This document shows, piece after piece, positions 1 to 7,100 of a stretch of 10,086 bases of DNA. The stretch's first letter is position 1. Every line of letters starts with the position of its first letter. The position numbers and the translations under genes were made by a program. Origin of the DNA: an uncultured Bacteroidota bacterium (GTDB lineage Bacteria > Bacteroidota > Bacteroidia > UKL13-3); assembly GCA_903898215.1 (NCBI GenBank), contig CAIUEQ010000034.1, forward strand, positions 1 through 10,086. The letters run 5' to 3'. The notes under the pieces are model-generated. The model saw nothing but the letters and a program-made list of their open reading frames with translations. It was not told the origin of the DNA and ran no database searches.

Positions 1-489
1 ATCGGATTGTTCTTTGGGATCTCTTTATTTTTTCCGCATCAATATAAATTTGAAAAAAGTATTGAAATAAATAAACCCAAACAAGAAGTTTTTTCTTTCA
101 TGAATAATCTTCAAAACTGGGAGCAATGGAGTGTGTGGAACAAATCAATTGATAGTACCATGTATTTATTTTATTCTTCTCGTAAAGATTCAATTGGAGC
201 CATGCAATATTTTAATGGAAATTTACTTGGCAGTGGAAGATTTAAAATATCAAATATTAAAACAAACGAATTTCTTAGTTACAATTTGCAAATGCACCAA
301 AGTGAAGTAAATGCAAATGGAACATTTTTCTTCTCTGATAAAAATACCGGTACTCAAATAACCTGGGTTGACTCAGGTGATGTTGGTCATAATCCAATTT
401 TCCGATATATGATTCCTTTCAAAAGAAGTTCCACAGAAAAAGCTTTTGAAGAAGGACTAAAAAGAATCAAAGAAGTGATAGAAAAATAA
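1..489 (+). CDS. SRPBCC (START/Bet v1 fold) family protein, 5' end cut off by window edge
   Basis: The reading frame is open from base 1 and ends at TAA 487-489, giving 162 visible residues. The true start is probably just outside the window: the frame opens inside a hydrophobic stretch (IGLFFGISLFFP) that looks like the end of an N-terminal membrane helix. A TTG at 7 could formally start the frame but would cut that helix. After it comes the family opening, a charged-hydrophobic strand (KFEKSIEINKPKQEVF) and the pattern NLQNWEQWSVW, typical of polyketide-cyclase-like SRPBCC proteins. The late segment TWVDSGDVGHNPIFRYM and the final amphipathic helix (AFEEGLKRIKEVIEK) also fit, since this fold closes its hydrophobic pocket with a long C-terminal helix. 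Such proteins bind hydrophobic ligands, but no ligand can be named here. A membrane-anchored domain is inferred. The DUF255 gene follows 72 bases downstream on the same strand. The family call is fairly safe; the function is not known. Confidence 0.8.
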   Translation: MGLFFGISLFFPHQYKFEKSIEINKPKQEVFSFMNNLQNWEQWSVWNKSIDSTMYLFYSSRKDSIGAMQYFNGNLLGSGRFKISNIKTNEFLSYNLQMHQSEVNANGTFFFSDKNTGTQITWVDSGDVGHNPIFRYMIPFKRSSTEKAFEEGLKRIKEVIEK

Positions 490-561
490 TTTTTTCACCT
501 CTGTTTTTCTTTTCGCGTTTATTCTTAAAACTTTATTTTTATTCCGATTGTCTTATGTTTT

Positions 562-2583
562 ATGAACTCCCAAAATTCTAAACATACAAACAATTTAATA
601 CATGCATCAAGTCCTTATTTATTGCAACACGCGCACAATCCTGTAAACTGGTTTGAATGGGGTGAAGAAGCCTTTGCAAAAGCCAAGCGTGAAGATAAAT
701 TGATATTGGTGAGTATTGGTTATTCTGCTTGTCATTGGTGTCATGTGATGGAACGAGAGAGTTTTGAAATGGAAGATACTGCTGCCATCATGAACGAATA
801 TTTTGTTTGCATCAAAGTTGACAGAGAAGAACGTCCTGATGTTGATCAGATTTATATGGATGCTGTACAATTGATTACCGGACAAGGAGGTTGGCCGCTT
901 AATTGTTTTACACTTCCCGATGGACGACCAATTCATGGAGGAACATATTTTCCGAAAAATAAATGGGAGCAAATTCTTGAGCAGCTTGGTGAATTTTATA
1001 AGAACAGAAAAGATGAAGCGCTCACTTATGCTACAAATCTTACCAATGGAATTAAAGAATTAAATATTATTCAATCCACAGAAGATTTATCGTTAATTAA
1101 TTTTGAAAAGTTATCGGAGATAATAAATCTTTTCAAGAAAAATTTTGATTACGAAAGAGGTGGATACAATTGGTCGCCAAAATTTCCGATGCCAAATAAT
1201 TGGGAATTGTTTATGCAAATTCAACATCACTCAAAAGATGAAGCATTGAATAATGCTGTGCAAATTACACTTACAAAAATGGCTGAAGGTGGTATTTATG
1301 ATCAGGTGGGAGGAGGCTTTGCTCGCTACTCTACAGATAGTATTTGGAAAGCTCCTCACTTCGAAAAAATGTTATACGACAATGCTCAATTGATGAGTTT
1401 ATATTCTTTGGCTTATCAGCAAAGTAAAAATGAATTGTATAAAAATGTGGTATATCAAACGCATGAATTTATTGCCAGAGAACTCACTTCATCTCAAGGC
1501 TATTTTTATTCGGCATTGGATGCAGATAGTGAAGGAGTAGAAGGGAAGTTTTATGTGTGGACGAAAAATGAATTGCAACAATTTATCGGTGAAGATGAAA
1601 AGATTTACAGTTTATATTTTAGTGTTGATGAACATGGAAATTGGGAACACGGAAATAATATTTTATACAAAACTAAAACCGATTTAGAATTAGAAAAACT
1701 TTCAGGAAAATCAATTTCTGAAATTGAAAATATTGTCAGAAAATGCAATACGATTTTATTGGAAGCTCGTACAAAAAGAGTGAGACCGGGATTGGATGAT
1801 AAAATGATAACATGCTGGAACGCCTTGATGATAAAAGGATACGCAGATGCTTATCAAGTTTTTAATGATGAGAAGTTTTTAAAAGTTGCAACAGATTGCA
1901 CAGATTTTATTTTAGAAAATCTGATAAAAGAAAATACACTTTTTCGTATTTATAAAAATCAAATTAAATCCATTCCTGCTTTTGCCGAAGATTATGCTGC
2001 ATTATGCGAAGCACTGATTTCTTTATATGAAGTAAGCGGGGAGGAGAAATATATTTTTAAAGCAAAAGAGATAATTGATATTTCTATCGATTTATTTTAT
2101 GATACAGCATCTAAATTATTTTATTTCAAATCAAAAAATGATGAGCAACTTGTAGCAAGAAAAATTGATATGAGCGATGATGTGATTCCATCTGCTAATT
2201 CAATGTTTGCCAAATGTCTTTATCAACTTGGTTTTTTATTTGATGAAACAAAATACCACGAAATGGTTGACGAAATGTTGCTTGCTGTTCAGTCCAAAAT
2301 TGAACGATTCCCAACAGGTTATTCTAACTGGATGCAAGTTTTGTTGTGGAAACAAAAAGGGTTTTATCAGATAATTATTTCGGGTAAAAATGCAGATAAA
2401 GTAAAAACAGAATTACAAAATACTTATTTGCCAAATGCTATCATCATTGCATTAAATCAGCAATCATCTATTCCTTTTTTAACAGATAAATTAATTTCAG
2501 ATGAAACTAAAATTTATGTGTGTAAAGATAAGACTTGTGCTTTACCAATGATAACTGTTGAAGATGTTTTGAGAAATTTATAA
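562..2583 (+). CDS. DUF255 / YyaL-type thioredoxin-domain protein (SSP411 homologue)
   Basis: A complete 673-residue protein, the usual length for this family (Bacillus YyaL, human SPATA20/SSP411). The N-terminal thioredoxin-like domain (about 11-165) opens with the signature NLIHASSPYLLQHAHNPVNW and carries the redox-type motif C57-H-W-C60-H, followed by KVDREERPDVD (85-95) and GGWPLNCF (109-116). The rest is an alpha/alpha-barrel resembling six-hairpin glycosidases and epimerases, with the conserved patches GGGFARYSTD (250-259), APHFEKMLYDNAQL (264-277), ALDADSEG (318-325) and RPGLDDKMITCWNALM (408-423). A second cysteine pair, C654 and C659 in a VCKDKTCALP context, lies near the C-terminus, as is usual here. 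No signal peptide is visible, so it is probably cytosolic. The ATG at 562 leaves ten residues before the signature; another ATG at 555 is out of frame. There is no Shine-Dalgarno motif. The biochemical role of the family is not settled. The stop codon is shared with the convergent gene at 2578. Confidence 0.93.
   Translation: MNSQNSKHTNNLIHASSPYLLQHAHNPVNWFEWGEEAFAKAKREDKLILVSIGYSACHWCHVMERESFEMEDTAAIMNEYFVCIKVDREERPDVDQIYMDAVQLITGQGGWPLNCFTLPDGRPIHGGTYFPKNKWEQILEQLGEFYKNRKDEALTYATNLTNGIKELNIIQSTEDLSLINFEKLSEIINLFKKNFDYERGGYNWSPKFPMPNNWELFMQIQHHSKDEALNNAVQITLTKMAEGGIYDQVGGGFARYSTDSIWKAPHFEKMLYDNAQLMSLYSLAYQQSKNELYKNVVYQTHEFIARELTSSQGYFYSALDADSEGVEGKFYVWTKNELQQFIGEDEKIYSLYFSVDEHGNWEHGNNILYKTKTDLELEKLSGKSISEIENIVRKCNTILLEARTKRVRPGLDDKMITCWNALMIKGYADAYQVFNDEKFLKVATDCTDFILENLIKENTLFRIYKNQIKSIPAFAEDYAALCEALISLYEVSGEEKYIFKAKEIIDISIDLFYDTASKLFYFKSKNDEQLVARKIDMSDDVIPSANSMFAKCLYQLGFLFDETKYHEMVDEMLLAVQSKIERFPTGYSNWMQVLLWKQKGFYQIIISGKNADKVKTELQNTYLPNAIIIALNQQSSIPFLTDKLISDETKIYVCKDKTCALPMITVEDVLRNL
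2578..2583. other. Shared palindromic stop TTATAA of two convergent genes
   Basis: The sequence TTATAA is its own reverse complement. On + it encodes the last leucine (TTA) and the stop (TAA) of the DUF255 protein; on - it encodes the last leucine and the stop of the CHAT-like protein. There is therefore no intergenic space, and any terminator for either gene would have to lie inside the other gene. Confidence 0.95.
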
Positions 2584-3147
2584 ATGCACTAATTTGAAGC
2601 CAAGTTTTTGTGCAAAAGTGTAGTAATATTCTTTGATTAAATTTTCAACGCTGTCAATATTCCTGAACTCTTGTAACATATCAATCAGTAGGATGTCGAA
2701 TACACATCCTTCTACAAATTTTATCTCTTTACCAAAGCCGCAAACGCACAGTGCATTTGTTTTTCGTAGGAAACGTTTGATGTGTCGAAGGTCAGTATTT
2801 AGGGTATGGCAAGTTCCAAAATGAATAATTTTATTATGGCAATTTGGTCCGAGCATTTCGGCAAGTTCATCAAGATTTACAATTTCTTTTCCTACTAAAA
2901 TTTGATTGGGTTTACCATGAAAAGCAATATATAAAATGCTGTAATCTTTATATTTTTTTAGTTGAGATTGTTTTAAATAATAGGCAAGATTTTCACGTGT
3001 TCCACAATGCCTGTGAATGTAATTGATGTTTCGGTTTTGTTTCATAAACATCAGCACAGCCAGCACCGATGCTTCATCTTTGAGGTCTTTGCTCCAATCA
3101 CCCTCAACGCAAAATACTTCTTTGATATATGTTTTTGAAAATTTCAT
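2578..3147 (-). CDS. Putative CHAT/caspase-fold protein, DUF6642-like
   Basis: A 189-residue soluble protein with no signal peptide or membrane helix. It begins with a strand followed by the conserved-looking VFCVEGDWSKDL (11-22). A hydrophobic strand then runs into a His-Gly dipeptide (ILYIAFHGKP, H77), and a second runs into a cysteine (KIIHFGTCHTLN, C113). Strand-HG followed by strand-xxC is the arrangement of the catalytic dyad in caspase-like and CHAT-fold peptidases. The later CVCGFGKEIKFVEGCVFDILLIDML (134-158) fits a further core strand and helix. From memory this matches the DUF6642 family, but I could not check. Peptidase activity is inferred from the two motifs alone. Seven cysteines (13, 48, 103, 113, 134, 136, 148) is high for this length. 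The ATG at 3147 lies only 13 bases past the hairpin that follows ftsZ, so expression needs either read-through from the division operon or a promoter inside the end of ftsZ. The other end overlaps the DUF255 gene by six bases. Confidence 0.7.
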   Translation of the reverse strand: MKFSKTYIKEVFCVEGDWSKDLKDEASVLAVLMFMKQNRNINYIHRHCGTRENLAYYLKQSQLKKYKDYSILYIAFHGKPNQILVGKEIVNLDELAEMLGPNCHNKIIHFGTCHTLNTDLRHIKRFLRKTNALCVCGFGKEIKFVEGCVFDILLIDMLQEFRNIDSVENLIKEYYYTFAQKLGFKLVHL

Positions 3148-3160
3148 TTTGTATATAACG

Positions 3161-3200
3161 AAAAAAGCTGCGGTGCAATTACTTACACAACAGCTTTTCT
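3161..3200 (-). terminator. Probable intrinsic terminator after ftsZ
   Basis: An 8-base-pair stem pairs 3163-3170 (aaaagctg) with 3191-3198 (cagctttt). Three more pairs lie inside it (3173-3175 with 3186-3188) after a 2x2 internal loop. Read on the - strand, the second arm is CAGC followed by six T, the U-tract arrangement of a Rho-independent terminator. It begins 20 bases past the ftsZ stop. The stem is AT-rich at its base, so strength is uncertain. It also sits immediately before the start of the CHAT-like gene. Confidence 0.65.
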
Positions 3201-3219
3201 TATTTATATGTTATTTTTT

Positions 3220-4842
3220 TTAGTCAACATTATCATGAAGAAATGAATTGTTAGTTCTGATTTCTGCTTTGTTATTTACCGAATCTTCAAACAATGTTAA
3301 ACGAGAGATTTGTTGTTCAGAAGAATGTGGAACTTCGTTTAATTTTTTATTTTTTCGTTTGTATGCCGGTTCTTTTTCAAGGTCACGAATACCACCCGGA
3401 GAATTGATTGTAACGTTAAGGTTTTTCAATTCTTTGATTCGCTGAATATGTTTTTCGATTTTAATTTCTTGCTCATCGTTAATTTCTTCTGCACTAACAT
3501 TATTTACCATATTGTTAACTTCGTTCATCAACTCTTCAATTTGCTCTTCTTTTGAAACTACATCCTGTACACGAAATTTTATTTCATCATCTTCATCATT
3601 CACCTCTTCTACGAAATGTGTTTCTTCAAATTGTACTTCCTCAATAATTTCTTCGATTTGTTCTACCTCTTCTTCTTCTATTTTTAACTCAAAGTGCATT
3701 TCATTTTCTTCCTCTTCTTGAATTTCCATTGCTGGAATTTCAGGTTCAGGCGGGGTTTCAATGATATTGGTTGTGATGATCATTTCTTCCTTTTGAGTAG
3801 GCTCATGAAGCATAAATTTTTGTTTTTGCTCTACAAAATTTTCATCAAGCGATTGAAGAATAATTTTATTTTCTCTAGGTTCAAAACCAGTTGCGATAAT
3901 TGTTACAGCAAGTTTTTCACCGAGTGATTCATCATAGCTTGTTCCGAATATCATCTCAGCACTTAAACCTGATTCACTCTGTATATAATTTGAAATAAGA
4001 TCAACTTCATCCATTAACACTTCTGTTGAACCTGATGTAATATTTAGGAGAATGTTTTTTGCTCCAAAAATTTGATTGTCGTTTAGGAGTGGAGAAGCTA
4101 ATGCTGTTTTCACTGCTTCCAACGCACGATTTTCTCCTTCGGCAGTTGCCGAACCCATAATCGCAACACCACTATTTTTCATTACCGTTTTAACATCTTC
4201 AAAATCCACATTGATGTATCCGGGATATGTAATCAGTTCAGCAATTCCTTTTGCAGCAGTTGTTAAAATATCATTTGCATGACTGAAAGCCTGACGTAGC
4301 GGTAAGTTTCCGTACATCTGTTTTATTTTATCATTTCCAATTACGAGCAAACAATCAACGCTGCGTTTTAAATTTTCTATACCTTCATCAGCATAATCTT
4401 TTCTTTTTTTACCTTCAAAAGAAAATGGTAAAGTAACGATACCAACTGTTAAGATATCTAATTCTTTCGCTGTTTTTGCAATGATAGGTGCAGCTCCGGT
4501 TCCTGTGCCACCGCCCATTCCGGCAGTGATGAACAACATTTTTGTATTAACACCAAGCACTTCGATAATATCTTCGATGGCTTCCATTGCAGCTTTTTTT
4601 CCTACTTCAGGATTTGATCCTGCACCAAGTCCTTGAGTTAAGCCTGAGCCTAATTGTATTTTGTTAGGAATAGGACTTGCTTCTAAAACTTGCAAATCGG
4701 TATTGCAAATCACAAAATCAACACCTTTGATACCTTGTGCGTACATGTGATTTACGGCATTTCCACCACCACCACCAACACCAAGAACTTTAATAATACT
4801 TGATTTATCTTTTGGCAAATCGAATTTCAATCTTGTTTCCAT
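3220..4842 (-). CDS. ftsZ: Cell division protein FtsZ
   Basis: The tubulin-like GTPase that polymerises into the division ring. The core (about 14-325) is complete: the glycine-rich nucleotide loop GVGGGGGNAVNHM (21-33), the tubulin signature GGGTGTG (110-116), the base-contacting segment around FEGKKRKDYADEG (142-154), and the synergy loop NVDFEDVKTVM (211-221) that completes the GTPase site of the next subunit. At 540 residues it is much longer than E. coli FtsZ (383). The extra length is a linker (about 340-480) with a densely acidic, glutamate-rich part at about 372-425. Two conserved-looking blocks close the protein: GGIRDLEKEPAYKRK (483-497), and NNSFLHDNVD at the very end, which in Bacteroidota takes the place of the classical proteobacterial tail. 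The ATG at 4842 is preceded by an A-rich, Shine-Dalgarno-free leader. It is the last gene of the cluster, 55 bases after ftsA, with a repeat array in that gap. Confidence 0.98.
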   Translation of the reverse strand: METRLKFDLPKDKSSIIKVLGVGGGGGNAVNHMYAQGIKGVDFVICNTDLQVLEASPIPNKIQLGSGLTQGLGAGSNPEVGKKAAMEAIEDIIEVLGVNTKMLFITAGMGGGTGTGAAPIIAKTAKELDILTVGIVTLPFSFEGKKRKDYADEGIENLKRSVDCLLVIGNDKIKQMYGNLPLRQAFSHANDILTTAAKGIAELITYPGYINVDFEDVKTVMKNSGVAIMGSATAEGENRALEAVKTALASPLLNDNQIFGAKNILLNITSGSTEVLMDEVDLISNYIQSESGLSAEMIFGTSYDESLGEKLAVTIIATGFEPRENKIILQSLDENFVEQKQKFMLHEPTQKEEMIITTNIIETPPEPEIPAMEIQEEEENEMHFELKIEEEEVEQIEEIIEEVQFEETHFVEEVNDEDDEIKFRVQDVVSKEEQIEELMNEVNNMVNNVSAEEINDEQEIKIEKHIQRIKELKNLNVTINSPGGIRDLEKEPAYKRKNKKLNEVPHSSEQQISRLTLFEDSVNNKAEIRTNNSFLHDNVD

Positions 4843-4859
4843 AATTTTTTATTTTTATT

Positions 4860-4894
4860 GTTAACGGTTAACAGATGACTGTTCACTGTGAACT
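4860..4894. repeat. Degenerate 7-base tandem array between ftsA and ftsZ
   Basis: Five consecutive 7-base units fill this 35-base stretch, starting GTTAACG, GTTAACA and ending GTTCACT, GTGAACT; the middle unit is the most divergent. The array also contains two 13-base palindromes with one central base, gttaac-g-gttaac (4860-4872) and gttcac-t-gtgaac (4881-4893), centred 21 bases apart. It begins 18 bases upstream of the ftsZ start and ends just after the ftsA stop. It could be a dispersed repeat, a pair of binding sites, or a pair of small hairpins in the ftsZ leader. Confidence 0.75.
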
Positions 4895-4897
4895 TTT

Positions 4898-6202
4898 TTA
4901 AAAATCTTTCATATCATTATCATCGTCCAACCAAATTTTTCCTTTTTCAAGAATTTTACTAAAGAATCCTTTTGATTTTACATCCTTAACTTTCTTTTCA
5001 TCAACAGTTGGTTCGATAATCGGTTCTTCAACGCCACTAAGCAGTCCTTTAATTACAAGACCCACACCCGTTGCGTACATCGGACTTTTTATTTCTTCAA
5101 CGATTGATTTTGAAATATGCTCATTTGGATATCCGATGCGTGTATCAAAACCTGTTACAAATTCAACCAGTTTATCCAGATGTTTTAATTGAGCGCCACC
5201 ACCTGTAATTACAATTCCTGCATTAAGTTTTTTCTCAAGACCTGAACTTTTTATTTCGTAAAGAACAGATTCAAAAATTTCTTCCACACGAGCCTGAATA
5301 ACCATGGCAAGATTTTTTACTGAAACTTCTTTTGGAGGACGGCCATGAAAACCGGGAATACAAACGATTTCATTTTCTTTATTTTCGTCAGCCAATGCCG
5401 AACCAAATTTTACTTTCAATAATTCAGCTTGATTTTTTAGCACTGAACAACCCTCAACAATATCTTCGGTAATAATATTTCCACCGAAAGGAATCACCGC
5501 AGTATGACGAATTATTCCATTTTTAAAAATGGCAACATCACTTGTTCCACCACCAATATCCACAAGGCAAACACCTGCTTCAAGTTCTTCTTGTGTTAAT
5601 ACAGCATCAGATGATGAGAGCGGTTCAAGTATCAAACCTGCAACATCCAAACCTGCACGATTCACACTTTTTAAAATATTTTTTATTGCATCAACATGAC
5701 CGGTGATGATGTGAAAATTTCCTGATAAACGCACACCTGCAATTCCTATCGGATCAGTAACATCTGTGAAGTCGTCAACAGAATATTCCTGAGGTAAAAC
5801 ATGAATAATTTCATCACCTGCTGGCAATGCAAGTTTGTATGTATCGTTGATGAGTTTATCTACATCAGCTTGAGTAATTTCATCTTCGGTATTGATGCGA
5901 GAGATTGAGTTTCTGTGTTGGATGCTCTTGATGTGTTGACCGGCAATACCAACATGTACCGAGTGAATTTCAATTCGTACCTTACCGCTTTCCATTGATT
6001 TTTTTGCATTTTCAATAGCCTCACGAATAGCCTTAACGGTTTTATCAATATTACGAACTTCACCACGAATCACACCTAATGATTCGGCTTTTCCCATTCC
6101 AAGAATTTCTACTTTTCCATTCTCGTTTTTTGTTCCAACAATTGCGCAAACTTTTGTAGTTCCAATATCTAATCCAACGATAATTTTTTGATTATTTTCC
6201 AT
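4898..6202 (-). CDS. ftsA: Cell division protein FtsA
   Basis: An actin-family ATPase that binds the FtsZ tail and anchors the ring to the inner face of the cytoplasmic membrane. All actin-fold nucleotide motifs are present: phosphate-1 DIGTTKVCA (12-20), phosphate-2 DIGGGTSD (215-222) and the adenosine motif VITGGGAQL (331-339). The FtsA-specific 1C subdomain is at about 80-165, including the VGIAGQHIKS segment (84-93) where actin would have its own subdomain. The C-terminus (about 411-434, KGFFSKILEKGKIWL then an acidic end) is an amphipathic helix of the membrane-targeting type. The length of 434 residues is normal. The ATG at 6202 lies 49 bases after the ftsQ stop with an AT-rich leader. 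It sits between ftsQ and ftsZ, the standard order. Confidence 0.98.
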   Translation of the reverse strand: MENNQKIIVGLDIGTTKVCAIVGTKNENGKVEILGMGKAESLGVIRGEVRNIDKTVKAIREAIENAKKSMESGKVRIEIHSVHVGIAGQHIKSIQHRNSISRINTEDEITQADVDKLINDTYKLALPAGDEIIHVLPQEYSVDDFTDVTDPIGIAGVRLSGNFHIITGHVDAIKNILKSVNRAGLDVAGLILEPLSSSDAVLTQEELEAGVCLVDIGGGTSDVAIFKNGIIRHTAVIPFGGNIITEDIVEGCSVLKNQAELLKVKFGSALADENKENEIVCIPGFHGRPPKEVSVKNLAMVIQARVEEIFESVLYEIKSSGLEKKLNAGIVITGGGAQLKHLDKLVEFVTGFDTRIGYPNEHISKSIVEEIKSPMYATGVGLVIKGLLSGVEEPIIEPTVDEKKVKDVKSKGFFSKILEKGKIWLDDDNDMKDF

Positions 6203-6251
6203 ATCTTTTATGTCAATATTTTTATAACTTTCTTTTTTCTTGTTGCTAACT

Positions 6252-7049
6252 CTATCGTTTCACACAAACAATTTGATCCTTATAACTAAGATTTATCGTT
6301 TTGTATTTGTTCCAACCAACTTTGCTCAACCCTTCTTTGTAAAACAACATTAGCTTGTTAAACTTATCTTCCATGTTTTGTGTGTCACCAAAAACTATTT
6401 GATGATCACCTACTTTAGGTATCAAAACAATCTCACTTTCGGCAGTAACAAATATCTGTTCGATCTGGGCTTTCCAGAAAGCATCTTTATCAACATGTGT
6501 GGCTATCTTGTAGAGTTCACTACACACAAAACTTTGAATAGAATCCGACCCGGAATAGTTCTCAAAAATATTTCCGGTAGCAATAAGAACTCTTGCTGTA
6601 AACCTTTCAGATAAAGGCATCTTCAGGCCATTTTTATCAATATAAAAACCTGTTCCATCTGTTTTTAAGATACGTAAAATTGGCTCACGTTGTTGGATAT
6701 TGATATTGATCACACCGTTCAAATCAGTGAACACTTCTGCTTTAAAGATCATTTTATTGTTCAGAAGTTTTTTTTCGAGATTCGGAATATTGAGGTCGGC
6801 AATCTTTTTTTCTAAGATCAGTTTTTCATTTCCATCCGATCGAATCGTTTTTAAAACAGTTTCTCGGTCGATAAAAAGTAGTTCGTTTTTTGGAGATAAG
6901 GTTAAAGAAATTTTGCTGCAATGAATATCATCTACTTCTTTATTTATAAATGCGAGGCTCACAATTAATCCACTCACCAACAAAACCCACATTGTGATGA
7001 TACCAACTTTTTTTAATCGTGATATAAACTTTTGTTTATCGAATTTCAT
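6252..7049 (-). CDS. ftsQ: Cell division protein FtsQ/DivIB
   Basis: A bitopic membrane protein of the divisome that connects cytoplasmic ring proteins with the periplasmic cell wall synthesis machinery. It has a basic N-terminal cytoplasmic tail (1-14), one membrane helix (about 16-35, VGIITMWVLLVSGLIVSLAF), a POTRA-like region (about 44-122) containing FIDRETVLKTI and ending in VNINIQQREPILRI, and a beta domain with GFYIDKNGLKMPL (135-145), PKVGDHQIVFGD (211-222) and the closing strand KYKTINLSYKDQIVCVKR. This family is weakly conserved, so the call rests on topology, these Bacteroidota-type motifs and the position between murC and ftsA. At 265 residues it is of normal size. It starts at ATG 7049, 51 bases after murC, and ends in TAG, unlike the TAA or TGA of its neighbours. 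Confidence 0.93.
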   Translation of the reverse strand: MKFDKQKFISRLKKVGIITMWVLLVSGLIVSLAFINKEVDDIHCSKISLTLSPKNELLFIDRETVLKTIRSDGNEKLILEKKIADLNIPNLEKKLLNNKMIFKAEVFTDLNGVININIQQREPILRILKTDGTGFYIDKNGLKMPLSERFTARVLIATGNIFENYSGSDSIQSFVCSELYKIATHVDKDAFWKAQIEQIFVTAESEIVLIPKVGDHQIVFGDTQNMEDKFNKLMLFYKEGLSKVGWNKYKTINLSYKDQIVCVKR

Positions 7050-7070
7050 TTTTTTACACCCACCTTTATC

Positions 7071-7087
7071 CTCCCTTTTTTAGGGAG
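7071..7087. repeat. Small hairpin between murC and ftsQ
   Basis: ctccct (7071-7076) pairs with agggag (7082-7087) around a five-base T loop (A loop on the transcribed strand). The flanks are purine- or pyrimidine-biased (cacccacctttatc on the left). It lies wholly in the 51-base gap between the murC stop and the ftsQ start. On the transcript it is followed by GGATAAAGG and not by a U tract, so it is not a good terminator. It may be a remnant of a dispersed intergenic palindrome or an mRNA stability or processing element. Confidence 0.5.
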
Positions 7088-7100
7088 AACTTTTATTTAA

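Noticed and set aside
619..972. A 117-codon open frame on the - strand opposite the DUF255 gene
   Set aside because: It lies wholly within the conserved thioredoxin domain coding region on the other strand, so it is a shadow frame.
2585..2614. A hairpin (tgcac and gtgca) as terminator for the DUF255 gene
   Set aside because: Only five base pairs around a 20-base loop and no proper T run; it also lies inside the coding region of the convergent gene.
3149..3180. A sigma70-like promoter for the CHAT-like gene: TTGCAC, 17 bases, TATACA on the - strand
   Set aside because: The -10-like box ends three bases before the ATG, which would place the transcription start inside the gene, and no good later start codon exists. 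Bacteroidota promoters also follow a different consensus.
3512..3721. Serine-rich open frame on the + strand opposite ftsZ
   Set aside because: It is the antisense reading of the glutamate codons (GAA read as TTC, and shifted frames as TCT) in the FtsZ linker, with no start context or homology.
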